Of a stretch of 64,000 bases of DNA, positions 11,386-23,025 are shown one piece after another. How positions within the stretch are numbered: position 1 is the stretch's first letter; each line of letters begins with the position of its first letter. The notes beneath the pieces were generated by a model that was not told where the DNA came from, did no database searches, and was given only the letters and a program-made list of their open reading frames with translations. A program made the translations under genes and the position numbers. Origin of the DNA: Coffea arabica. Its lineage: Eukaryota > Streptophyta > Magnoliopsida > Gentianales > Rubiaceae. Location: the NCBI RefSeq assembly GCF_036785885.1, contig NC_092320.1, forward strand, positions 23,437,557-23,501,556, given 5' to 3'.

Positions 11386-12449
11386 AAAATTAAAAAAATC
11401 ACAAGGGATTAATGACAAAATTTGTGAAAAAGTTTTATTGTCCTAGTGATGCTAAAAGATTATCTAGAAGAGCAAAATATTCATAGAATCGTATTGCTAT
11501 GTTAATGTATGTGTACTTGCGTCAAAAAGGTAAAATAGTTAATTAATTAAATTACCTCGCAGAAAAGATTCGCAATCAGATTCTCTCCCAACATAATTAG
11601 GTTCTTCCTGCAGATCTAGGTTAATGAGCTACTGCCTCAGATCCATACCTCGAATCCGCAAACCACACAATAATGAATCCACACACAATAGCAATTGGAT
11701 GTGACTTTTGTTCCCTTTAGGGTTTTAATAGTTTTTATTTCCTATTTTAATTTAACTTGTTGTAACTTATAAATAGGCATTTTAGGACTTTTGTATTCAT
11801 GCCTTTATCAAATATTAATCAAACTTTGGTTGATTTCTACCAATTGTTGTGGGTTTTCTTACGATTCTGTACCACATCATTTTTTCAACCAAAATGTTTC
11901 TAAAACATCTATCAACATGACGCTAAATTATTCTACGTGTTTTATTACCGACAACCATAATTTCAAATACATGATAATCTAAAAGACTATGTGTTTACCA
12001 TGATTATACAGTAAGTACAAGAGATTAGAACCACTGGCGTTGCCCTAGTAACCAGAGAAAGATTATTAGAGTCTTGTGTTAATCTATGTTGTGCTTGCTT
12101 CCAAGAGGTAAAATAGTTAATTGATTAAATTATATTGCTATAACATAATGAGTTTGGTTTATAAAGTAGAGAGTTACTTGCCAAACATTGAAGTCATCAT
12201 TACAAACAAATAGACATGTGTGCACACATGCACACTTTTTTGCCTCTTCTCATGAACTTATATAAAACTATATGAAAATGCAATGCTACTTATGGAATAA
12301 TACATATGCTACCTATTTTTAGGGTCTTGCATGGTGGAAACTTCAAATTTCTCTCGAATTACTAGAGTTTGGATTATCTTTAATTGCTTTTTTGTAATGT
12401 TGCTTAAATATTCTTTTTATTTTTTCCCTCCACGTAACAAGGTTTGGCA

Positions 12450-12850
12450 ATGAAAAATCATGCTTTTGATCTGGTAACTGTCCGTAGTCCTTATGTTTTC
12501 GGTAATTTATGATTTGAAATTGTGGTTATTAGCTTTCTTGATTGATGACACTAAATATTTCAAATTATTGTAGTAAAACTCAAAACTAGTTGCTCTAAAG
12601 AATGCCATGAAAAATTGCACAAAAGCATTGCGAGTAATCGAAGGTGTGAGACTTAAAAGTCACAATGCGTGCGTTTCTTTAATGGTAAATTAGCTTCGTA
12701 TGATCAGTATCACTCGAGAATACCGACGCCGCCACCAATATCATATCCATATGATTTGGGGATTACGAGAATTTCACTCACTACTTCAATGATTACAATA
12801 CAATTGGTTGCATTGTTACACAAGATACAGGAGAATATTATGTGCTTTTA
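12450..12850 (+). pseudogene. HIPP pseudogene A
   Basis: This is a decayed copy of the intact HIPP gene at 19416-20379. The eight-codon first exon survives as MKNHAFDL with a GTAACT donor, but the acceptor of exon 2 has changed from TCAG to TCAA. Exon 2 has lost the cysteine motif (GCCEEC became SCSKEC) and has a one-base insertion. A deletion of roughly 600 bases then joins the end of exon 2 to the last part of exon 3 at the shared word AAGGT, removing the HMA C-terminal half and the His/Asp-rich region. The normal stop and the CaaX end are also gone (GCIVM became GCIVTQ). Only the PPP-YPYD tail remains recognisable. Confidence 0.8.
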
Positions 12851-14333
12851 GCGTTACCTGCGGAGGACTACAAGACATAACCTTTTGTCTCCATAGTCAA
12901 ATTTGACTCTATGTGTAATTCTTTTAAACTTTAGATATTTGAGATTTCCTTTCTTGCAAGTGCTTAAATTGTCCAGGATGTTGAAATTGGTTCACCTTCT
13001 ATGTTAGTTGTAATTGTTTGGTTATTGGATTTATTTTGTGAATTTTGTTGTTTGTTTAGTTTTGAAGTTAATTATACCTTATAGATTCATTTGGAAGTGT
13101 GTTTGGATGTGAATAGTAGAATTTGAAATGAATGGACTTCAAATATCCTTTAAACTACCTTGTGTGGCTAACTCTTCCATAAAGTGAATTTCTCTATCAA
13201 CCCAAGAAGTTTAGGGGTTAAATATCGATATTAAACATTTCCTTTCTTCAAAATTGAAAAGTACTATACTTTAAATTTGTTAAGAACAACATTTCTCCCT
13301 TGGTCTCTCAATAAAGGGTTCGATCAATGGTGACCAACAATACTATCTCACACTCATTAATTGCATATTACTTTGGGGTTATATCGCTATGAATAAAAAT
13401 TAATTGGAGTAACCAAAACCACATCTGTTCCCCATTTCCCCCTTTTCTGTGATTTCTTCTCGTAGTTAGTGTTTTGAAAATCGAGGACCAGCCAATTCAA
13501 ATTGTAGCACAGATTCAGTTCACTGGTCAATTTAGAAAATCAATTGAAGCAAGCCAATCCATTCAAAAATTGGTCGAATCGGTCAGAATGGATGAAAATC
13601 AGATTTTTGAGCCTCTTCATACTAATTTTTTTTAAAAAAAAAAAATTTAAAGTCATCCAATTTATGTAAAGAAAAAAAGAATAAAAAGAGAAAAACATTT
13701 GAACTAAGTTAAAATGGTTTGAACTATAAATCGAAAGTTCATCCAATTCACTTAGCAGTCCAAGTTTAAAAACTTTGCTTATATACTGCTTTTGATTAGA
13801 AACATTGTTTATACTGCTTATATGGTCCAAGTTTTTGATTCCTGCCTTCATTCTTTAGTCTCCAAATACTTATCTTTTGATTAAATATTGATATTTATCT
13901 ATCCTTCCTTATTTTGTGACTACATATTCTTTTCTAGCCTTACTTCAACACTCTGCTACAAATTTCCTGCTCTTTTTGTCTCATTTTTTTAATATATCCT
14001 TGCTTGTACTACTTTTCTCTTCCATAGTTTTGTCCATTCCTTTTTCTAAAAGTTTTTCAATGTTTTGAAACAAAAGTGAAACTAACTTTGTTGTTAATTG
14101 TTAATAAAATGATAATACATTCAAAACTTATATAAGTAATTTTTAATGATGAGTTACAACTAGAAAAGATTAAGAGAACATCTCATATTTTCTTGAAAGA
14201 GACTCATGTTTTACTCTTTTGCGATGATTTATTTATAATTTCTATATAAAAAGTTAAATGGGTCAAATTGGGTTAAAACACAACTAGACATGTTAGTAAA
14301 TAGGTTTTGATATGAACACACCACAAAAACAAA

Positions 14334-14757
14334 CACTACAAGAAATTTGGCCTTTTGTGACAACAAAAAGTCGTCACTAAAAACCAACAAGTCTTTATTA
14401 TACGAGTATTGTGATGACTTTTTCCATTGTCACATGGTTATCACTGATTTTATGTTACAAATAGGTCCATGTGACAACCCTTTGAAAGTCATCACAAAAT
14501 CTTGTTATTCAATGACGAGGATAAAGTCGTCACTTATGGTGATCATTCTATGACGATTTTTCTTGTCATTGTTTCACATATTTTTTTGTCATAAATGTAG
14601 CAAAAGTCATCACAAATTTGAAATCTACAGTAACGACTTAGGCTTGTCACTATCGATCATAGTATTCAGTGACGAGAATAGTCGTCACTTAGTGAACTTG
14701 CATGTTAAAAGTTGCCACTGAGCTTTGTCTTGAAGAGCTACAATTGATCATTACAAA
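14334..14757 (+). mobile_element. CACTA (En/Spm) terminal fragment in D1
   Basis: It starts CACTACAAGAAATTTGGCC, the canonical plant CACTA terminus. Many short subterminal motifs follow in both orientations, variants of 'agtcgtcac' and 'gtgacgac' at 14370, 14530, 14640 and 14690. No matching CTTGTAGTG end or transposase is seen, so only one end survives. The same fragment at 31118 shows that it predates the duplication. Confidence 0.75.
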
Positions 14758-15589
14758 TATAGCATTGTCACGGCATTTCCAACAATGTGCTTGTGCTTGT
14801 GTGGCAGGGTCATCTTAGCTGTCTTGCTTCCACCATGGGCTGGCAGTGAATACCAATAACATCACTTTGGTACGTAAGTTAAAAGGAAAAATCATTTTGG
14901 CTTTTTCAGGAACTAAGATATTGCATTCCGTTGTCATGCTTACTTTGCTACAAATTGAGAGGTGGGTACGTGAGTTTCTTCCTTGTGTCATTTGTTCTAT
15001 TCCAACCTGTTAAGCCTAATACATGAGAGTTGATGAATTATTTCCCCACGATCACAATTGTAGATTCGATTGCTCTCCTCTTATATATTTATTATCCTTA
15101 AAGATATGCTAAGCAGATTAAATTGCCATCAGTTGGGATTTACCGAACAAGAAAGAATTGGGATTTATGTTTTAGATTCTTGAACTTCAGTTGAGAATAG
15201 AAATAACTAGAAACTGTTATTGGATGACAAATTCATTTGTGTGCTGATCATTTTTCACCTAGTGTGATCGCTTATGAGAAACAAATTTGAGTCTTCTGCA
15301 TGCATTTGTCAGTTTTGCCTCTCCACTTTTCTCAATTTTTCTTTCTTAGAATTTCCTGGTGGTACTAGACACGAAGGTTGAGAATTCGATTTTTTGTTTC
15401 AGTGCAGCCTGATGATGGTGGGGGAGCATTGAGTGGGATTTATTTGGGATTAAGGGGCTCTTGCGAAAATAACTCATTTATGCTATGGGATTACTTGGGG
15501 GGACTAATATGTTCTAGCCCAAATTGGTGCCGCCCAATTCTATGATGTAACATAAAGCCCCATTTGTGGTACTTTGAACACGTGGATAT

Positions 15590-15951
15590 ATTTCAGGTCC
15601 ACCATTCTTTTTTTTCGCAAGAGGTCCATCTTAGTCTCTTCAGTTCATAAATACAGTGGTAAAGAAAGAAATTGGCTGCCTGATAGGAATCTCAATCACG
15701 GAAGATTGGAGAATTACTACTGTCTGATAACTGGAATACAAGTAGTAAATGTCATTTATTATCTAATATGTGCTTGGTTTTATACCCATGAACCATTGGA
15801 TTTGGCTGCTGAAAGCAGGGATGCAATGGATTTGGAGTTAGCAAAGGGGAGAATTTTACCTATTGATTCTAGTGTAAAGGCAGAAACAGAACAAGAGATA
15901 TATATATGGTGGAGGAAGCATGAATTTGTTCTTTTTATTGTGCTGTGCTAG
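15590..15951 (+). pseudogene. C-terminal exon fragment of an NPF (NRT1/PTR) transporter
   Basis: The frame reads SVHKYSGKERNWLPDRNLNH and then RLENYYCLITGIQVVNVIYY, leading to LICAWFYTHEP. This order of loop, NWLP-D-LN-G-L-YY and final membrane helix matches the C-terminal end of plant NPF peptide/nitrate transporters, which normally have about 12 membrane helices and 550-600 residues. Only the last helix and tail are present. The part before residue 25 does not fit the family well, and no other NPF exon is visible upstream, so this is a relic. It lies in the spacer between duplicon D1 and the HIPP copy B block. Confidence 0.5.
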
Positions 15952-16750
15952 GGCACTTTAATTAGATTCTCAGTGCCAAGTTCCCATTTACTTTCAACTG
16001 CCACTTCCAAGATAGTATCATTGTTCCGTCTTGTTCCCCTTTATAATTGCGAACTGATGGTGTAGAGAAGAGAAATGAATCCACACCAAGATTTAGCCAA
16101 ACAAATTAAGCATTTAGATTCAGTCAGTCCATAATTTCTGGAATATAAATTATATGCGTTGAAGGCTCAAAACTAACCACTGAAAATTCTGGATAATTAA
16201 TTAAGAAAAACTAAAGCACTTTTCTCAGCCACTCTAAAATGCAAGACTTGTGAATTACAAGGACACATACGTAATATGGGAAACAAATTCGACATTTTTT
16301 TTTGTTAGCAATAATAGCAATACTTTTTGTTTGGACTAGGGTCAGTGATTCCGTGTGATTCACTCTGGTTGTTGTATTTATTATCTTATTTGGTATAGAG
16401 TTGGTGTATTATTATATTCGTGAAAAAAGTGACGCATATAAACAAATGTTTCACATGTATTCATTACAACATTATGATGATTAATGTGATTGCAAATAAA
16501 AATTTTCAGCGTATACAATAACCGAATTGAATCACACACAAGACAACTGTATTATACCTATTTCTTTTTAATCGTATTGCTAAACATCAATACACACAGG
16601 TGTTGAAGGGAAAATCCCTTAATTTTCTGCGACCAAGACTATTCTACTTTCAACTAAATCAGAGACAGCGACGTATGCGAAGTGATGAAACAATAGAGGA
16701 AAAAAGAAAATGAATAAAGAGGGAACAACAAAGTGAAATTTTAACATTAC
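15952..16750. other. Intergenic stretch with nothing recognised
   Basis: AT-rich sequence with no open frame or repeat that I can assign. A weak inverted pair, GTGTGATTCA near 16353 and TGAATCACAC near 16533, is too short to call an element. Confidence 0.4.
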
Positions 16751-17760
16751 CTTGGATACAATCAATTATTTGTATTCTTGCATTTTGCCACCCCTTTGAA
16801 GCATATTCATTTTTATAACACAATTCTGAAGAAAGTAAAATGAAATACAGAAACCAATTAAATGAGTGAGAGATTAAGCATTGAGAAATTAATTATCTAA
16901 ATTTAACTTTTGATGAAAAGGAAATTGTAGTAGAGTATACCATGAACATCAACTCCTCTTGCTCGACTTGAGGAGGTATTTCAACTTGTCGTTTCCGAGC
17001 AAAGAAATTGAAACCAAGGAACTTCATGGCAAATCGTTGTTGCTGTAGAGGATGTGATGAAAAAAAATTTGAGAAATCAATAATTAGCCTAGTGATATTG
17101 ATGAGGAGCAGAATTGATGAGAAAGATCATGTATTGCAAATAGAAATAGTGTACTATAACTTTTGGGTACTCTTTTCCTTAAATATGCCTAACAAAGCTA
17201 ATCCAAGTCTTTTCATGGTGTAAAAATTATATTCTAGACAAATGCTTTTTTTAAGACAAATGCTATTGTCTCCTGTATATATTATAGCACTGGAATAGAT
17301 ACATGCCAATTATTTGAATTTCAATTAAGCTCTTAATTTTCTGATTATCAGTTACTTTTCTAGTTCGTTTTCCTTTTTTTAACAACCAAATTTGCAGTTG
17401 AGCGTTTTTATGTTGCACATATCCATCAAAAAATCCAGTCAAATCTCCTTCACAGACTTCATACCGATGTATACAACAACATTTACAAAAACCGAAAATA
17501 ATAAAAGGAAAAAAAATGCAATAAGCAACAAATATAACTGAAAGTTAGAAAAGTCTAAAATAATCAGATAAAATAAATGCTCAGATACGCATGTGCATTC
17601 TTGCATCCAGAAACATTGAAAAAATCGTAGAATCATTATCAAATTAAATATGCTTTGATACTCAAATAAAATAGTATTAAAGACGACATTATTGAATAAC
17701 ATACCTGGAACTCAAGAAATCGTTCTACTGTGGCTACTTTCTTGTGAAGAAGACTATAAA
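16751..17760 (-). CDS. Possible small split gene, minus strand, unrecognised
   Basis: Three exon-like segments on the minus strand have canonical borders. The first ends at 17705 in CCAG before GTATGT and reads ...LHKKVATVERFLEFQ. The second (17042-16941, after CTACAG and before GTATAC, 102 bases) reads QQRFAMKFLGFNFFARKRQV and continues with EIPPQVEQEELMFM. The third (16825-16751, after CTTCAG) would continue in phase for 19 codons (NCVIK...MQEYK) and then stop. Phases agree across exons 1-3. The start is unknown and no family is recognised. An alternative start is the ATG at 17027 inside exon 2. This could also be a decayed fragment. Confidence 0.25.
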
Positions 17761-19415
17761 GTTTAGGGTTTTATAGTTCTTCCTTTCGTGGGCGAGGAAA
17801 AAGGTTGAAGAGAATAGAAGTTAGATTCACAATTATAAGACGAAACATTTCCTTTTTTGCAGAAGAAAATGAAAGGGAATAATTGTTTCCTTAAGGAATC
17901 AAGAGGAAATTAGCAAAAAAGGAGACACAATGTAGAAGGAAGTGCTGACTCAGAAACACAAGCGGAACCATGTTTAAATTTAGTAACTTCGAGTTAGCTC
18001 TTTAATTGATTAAGGAAAACTAGTTTTTTTGGAAAAGAGAAAGTAAATCAAGAAAGTGTATAAATAGGGAGAGCAATCAATATAAATTTCCGCATTTATA
18101 TGGTAATTATGTGTTCTAGCCACTGTTTCTTGTCCTCCTAAAAATTCTATTATTTTTATTTGTTACTAATTATGGTAATTATTATTTTTGTTATTTGTAC
18201 TTCATAATATACGACATATTTGAAGCAACATTAGCAGAATCAGAATCGTAAGATTGATACGCTTAGCTGTTTCTTTTATTTGTTTAATACATAAACTAAA
18301 ATTTACTTCATATATTCAAGACAGACAAAAAAAAAAAAAAGAATACATTTATGTAATGCTAATGACGTAGGTTTCAGTCGTCTACTTATTGTTATTTCTG
18401 GTCCTTGTGGGTGCCTTTTTGCATCCTGTCTCTCTTCTTTTTTTCCCCCCACAACTGGTACGAAAAAAAATTACATTAATTTTTCTTCCGTTTAATTTTC
18501 CTTAAGTTCAGTTTGCCTGGATACTATGGCTTGGTTAAAATATTTTTGTGTTCTCATGGTGGATAAACAACTTCCTTTAGCCAACATGTCTCTGCTTTAT
18601 AAGTTTCTTTCTATTCGTACATCCCATGCATGTTTTGGCACAAAAATTAGTTTGAACTCTGGGGCAAAATACTTGGCAATACTGTTTTAGTAGAAGTTGG
18701 TAAGCTTTCAACTTGGCTTTGGTTTTGGTTCTAATTCACTTGCATTGATTTTCATAAATTTTGTCAAGTGTCCTAACGTAGTGTTTTAAGGATCTAGTTG
18801 TTCTTAGTATTTTACGGCTAAGTTTTTCTTTCTTTTTTATTTTTTTTTGTTTAAGGGTTAGGGATAAGATCTTGATAGTTAAGTACCCATGATTTGAACG
18901 AACCTATAGAGCCAGAGACAATTAATTGGACACTTTTTGCCTTTTATGATTAAAGGGATACAATTCTGAACTGTACATAGAGATTTTCAGATCAAAGGTC
19001 TAACATTAGGCAACATAAAGCTGGAACTCGTATTATATGGCATGTCTCTTGATTGAACTACATCAGTGGAGAGGAGCTATGTGAAAGCGTTTATTGTTGG
19101 AAGTACAGGGAAAAGGATTCAAAGGGTTAACTTATCTGGAACTAATCATACAACGAAAAAAAATCTCAATTACATTCGTCTTGTTGCTTTAGTTATTTTG
19201 ATCATGAACTTATACTATATGAAAATGCAATGCTACCTATGGTATAATGCTGATGCTACCGATGTTTGTGGTGTTGGATGGTGGAAACTTCAATTTTCTC
19301 TTGAATTACCAAAGCTTGGATTATATATAATTGCCTTTTTGCAATGCTGCTTAAATATTAAAGTAGTTTTCATGCTCTTTTTTTTTTCCCTCCCCCATGC
19401 AACAAGGCTTGGACA
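17761..19415. other. Upstream region of the HIPP gene; mostly unassigned
   Basis: A TATA-like TATAAATAGGGAG on the plus strand near 18059-18071 is the best core promoter match before the HIPP start, but it is 1.35 kb away and would need a long leader or a 5' UTR intron. From about 19204 ('catgaacttata') to the ATG, the sequence is shared with the region before HIPP pseudogenes A and C, so this part is the conserved proximal flank. The rest holds no gene I can support. Confidence 0.35.
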
Positions 19416-20379
19416 ATGAAAAATCGTGCTCTTGATCCGGTAAGTGTCAGTTGTCCTCATGTTTTCTGTAATTTATGGTCTGAAATTGTGGTTATTAGCT
19501 TTCTTGATCAATCAAACTATTTCAGATTATTGTAGTAAGAGTCAAAACTGGGTGCTGCGAAGAATGTCATGAAAAAGTGCACAAAGGTTTGCGAGCAATC
19601 GAAGGTCTGTTAATGAATACTATATGTTCAAGTCATTGATTGATTTTAAGTTTTGCTTATATTTTATACTGTTCTGGCCTTCCCTGTTAGGTATTCATGA
19701 ATTGTCTATAGATCCAGAAAAGAATCTGGTATTAATTAGAGGCAATATAGACCCTTTCTTGCTAGTTAAGGAGATTGGCAGAACTGGAAAACCTGTTGAA
19801 CTTATATTTTATGACAAGGAGCCCAAAATTGAAGAGGACAAGCACCAGTACCATTACGAAAGGAGTGGAAATTGTTGCAAAGAAAAGCATCCTAACCATG
19901 ATGATGATCATGGCAATCCAAAGTCTTGGCAAAATGGTAGAGAAAAGCATCCCAACTTTTGCTGCCGCGATGATGATCTGCATCCACCCAAGGAAGATAA
20001 CAATGACGAGGCTCACAGGGATCACGAAGCACCCAGAAAGGAAAAGGATGATGAAGAGGATATATTCAAGCATCCACACTTCCGATTCCAAAGAAATGCA
20101 AGTACCAATCGAGGTGTGCCTTCTTGGGTGGGGAAACAAATGTTTGGGAATCATGCAGATTATCAGAAACAGGCGCATTTTGACTCGTATAGTTCAAGGT
20201 ATGAGACTTGGAACCCACAATGCTCACGGTTCTTTGGTGGTGAATCAGCTTCATATGATCATTATCACTCGAGAATGCCGCAGCCACCACCACCATCATA
20301 TCCATATGATTTTGGGGATTTTGAGAATTTCACTCACTACTTCAATGATTACAATACAAGTGGTTGCATTGTTATGTAG
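19416..20379 (+). CDS. Heavy metal-associated isoprenylated plant protein (HIPP), intact
   Basis: The CDS is join(19416-19439, 19526-19604, 19691-20379), 263 residues. The eight-codon first exon ends at GTAAGT, exon 2 follows TTTCAG, and exon 3 follows TGTTAG after a GTCTGT donor. Phases are 0 and 1. Residues about 9-75 form one HMA fold (VVRVKTGCCEECHEKVHKGL, then IHELSIDPEKNLVLIRGNID, then FLLVKEIGRTGKPVELIF). The usual MxCxxC loop is replaced by GCCEEC. A His/Asp/Lys-rich segment follows (about 85-155), with repeated EKHPN words and further possible metal ligands. The C-terminus, CIVM, is a CaaX box for prenylation, so membrane attachment is expected. HIPPs bind or ferry metals and act in stress responses. 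The ATG was chosen because it gives an open, in-phase exon 1, conserved as ATG in both pseudogene copies. Confidence 0.85.
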
Positions 20380-22330
20380 GATATGGGAGAACATTACGTG
20401 CTTTTAGAATTACATGTGAAGGAGTAGAAGACATCAACCTGTGTCACCATATATAGTCAAAAAATTGACTCTATGAGTTATTCTTTTGAATTTTAGATAT
20501 TTGAGATTTCCTTTCTTGCAAGTGCTTAAACTGTCTAGGATGTTGAAATTGATTCACCTTCTCTGTTAGTGGTGATTGTTTGGTTATTGAATTTATTCTG
20601 TGAGATTTGTCGATTGTCTGGTTTTGAAGTTAATTATATCTTATAGATCCATTTGGATGTGTATTTGGATATGAATAGTAGATTTTGAAATGAATGGATT
20701 GCAAATATCCTTTAAACCACTTTGTGTGGCTAACTCTTCCATAAAAAGAATTTCGCTAATCAGTGAAAGATGTTTGGTAGAGAAAAAATTGATTAGTTCA
20801 AGGGTTAAATATTGATATTACGTTTTCCTTTCTCCTTCAAAATTGATAAGTACTATGCTTTAAATTTATTAAGAGCGCCGCTTCTCCATTGCTCTCCCAA
20901 TAAAGTGTCAACATTTCTATCTCACAGTCATTAATTGCATACTACTTTGGGGTGATATCACAATGAACAAAAAATAATTGGAGTATCAAAGATATTGTTT
21001 ATTCACCACTTTCACCTTTTTGTGATTTCTTCTCGTAGTTTTGTTTTAAAATTCGAAAGATACTTTAAGCAGTCAAAATGCATTCTGGCCATAGCACTGG
21101 TCCAATTCACTTGTCTATTTAGAAAACCAATTGAACCAATCAAATCCGGTCTAAAACTAGCCGAATTGGTCAAATTTTATAAAAATTAGATTTTTGAGCT
21201 GATTCATACAAAATTTTCTTTTTCAAAGAAAATTTAAAGTCATCCAATTTATATAATAATTAAAAAATAAAAATAGAAAAACATTTGAATTGGGTTGAAT
21301 TGAACCACTTTGAACTGTAAACCAAAGTTCCTCCAGTTCACTTAGCGATCCTAGTTTAAGAACATTGTTTATAGTATATAATATTGGTGACTAAAGGATA
21401 CTCTTCCAATATACTCACGCAACAATCCAAGCTTATTGGATAGATTGAGGAAGTGTGAGTGAGTGATTTGAAATACATTTTACTTTGAGTCCATTTGAAT
21501 AAAAAAAAATCCATCCCAATTGAAGATGGATAAGAAATCTAAACTCCCTCTAGCAACAAAAATAACATTAGGATATGGGCGGCAATATCTGATACAACAT
21601 GAAAAAATTTTAAATAAAACACGGTATGAATAATTTGTGACAAAAATGAGTTGACATGAACATGACATAGAAATAGAATGGGTCATAGTTAATTTTTTAC
21701 CCCAGGATTGACATGATTAATTTTTTACCGGCATGTTAAAATATTTTTAAAAAATTGTTTCTCAGGTTCCTCTTAAAACAAAACCAAAATATAGGACTTT
21801 TGTTTCTAAATTTAAAGTTTAAGAATTAAAATAATACAACTAACTTCCTATAGGTTTATAGGCAAAGCACGCATTGAAATCCAAACTCCACAAATCCACA
21901 TATACAACTCTTGTAATTTTAATTTTTCACTTTTCACCTTCAATCTTTTTTTTTTTTTTTTGCCAGAATTGACCAACATATACAACTTCTAGGATTTTTA
22001 AGATTTTGTTTCCCATTTCAATCTTTAGCCTTAAATTGCCAAATACTTACCATTTGATCAGATAGTGCTTATCTATTCTTCCTTCTTTTGTGATTACGTA
22101 TTCTTTTTTAGGCTAACTTCAACACTCTTCTACAAATTTTTTGCTATTTTCGTCTCAGTTTTTTGAATGTATTGTTGCTTATACTGCTTCTCTCATGCAT
22201 AGTTCTATCCATTCTTTTCTCCAAAAGTTTTCTATTTTTGTGAAACAAAAACAAAACTAACTTTTTTGTGAATTGTTAATGAAATGATAATACATTCAGG
22301 AGTTATATACATAATATTTAATGAAAAGTT
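20380..22330. other. 3' flank of HIPP copy B
   Basis: This is non-coding sequence parallel to 12852-14170 and 29691-30970. The copy-specific block at about 21383-22010 interrupts the parallel between 'aacattgtttata' and 'caaatacttacc'. I could not find its ends or a target duplication. It contains a T tract at about 21943-21961 and no gene. Confidence 0.45.
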
Positions 22331-23025
22331 ACCATGGAAAAAGATTAAGTTCAAATTTTGGTCTACTGCATTTAACCCAAAATTTTGGTCTTACATAAAG
22401 TTCAAATATTGGCGTAAACATATACGATAATGTATTGTCATTGACTTTTTCACGTAACCCTCTTATCATTTCAATATCTATTCGAATGCTCTCACGCCTT
22501 GGATTAGAGTGTCAAAATAATAGCTATAGTTTTCCTAACAAGTTATGGCATAACAAGCTATATGAGAAATTGTAGTTGTCAAATTACTAACAAGCCTACC
22601 ATCTCTTTCCTCCATAATATGTAAAAAGCTCCCAGTAAAGTTTCATATTTTTGCTAAATCCAATAAGGATCATCATGATACGAACTCTTACCAGGTTGGA
22701 CAGTGATTTGGAAAGAGAAAAAGATCGACCCATTTCAGGACTTTCCAACCACTTTAGGCCAAATCTACTCTAAAGTCACTATCTATGCAAAAGAAAGCGT
22801 TTGAGGACAAAATTGGTTAAATTTTAGCAACTGTTAGCCATGGCCTTGGGATCCATGCCTTCACAAGTTGAGTTGTTATTCACTTCATGTTAGTTATGTA
22901 AGCATCCAGAGTAAATGAGCATAATTTTTGTGTAAAACATCAATTTATAACTTATTCAATTAAATTTGAACAAAAATCACAATTATAGCGATATTTTCCA
23001 AGTTTACACTTACACAACTGGTTGC

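Larger units (their letters stand above)
3804..14757. repeat. Segmental duplicon D1 (partner of 22353-31518)
   Basis: From the phrase 'ttttggtctactac' near 3897 onward, this stretch runs parallel to D2 with only a few percent difference by eye. It begins with 3'-flanking sequence of a HIPP copy, so it is one period of a tandem array. Inside are about three related sub-units (starting near 4680, 9970 and 11550) that repeat the HIPP upstream region, then HIPP pseudogene A and a CACTA end fragment. Differences from D2 are discrete: the hAT at 5319-8079 and the hairpin at 8448-9085 are present only here. The stretch equivalent to 22866-25175 is present only in D2. Confidence 0.85.
19204..22330. 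repeat. HIPP copy B block of the tandem array
   Basis: From 19204 the flank, gene and 3' region run parallel to 12250-14170 (copy A) and 29060-30970 (copy C), although B is more diverged from them than A and C are from each other. B alone keeps the full gene. It also has a stretch of about 630 bases at roughly 21383-22010 that A and C lack. Its right edge runs straight into duplicon D2 at about 22350, missing about 65 bases that D1 has at 3835-3896. Confidence 0.75.

Noticed and set aside
11791..11982. 63-codon ORF repeated at 28642
   Set aside because: Again a by-product of the duplication. It lies in HIPP upstream sequence with no motif.
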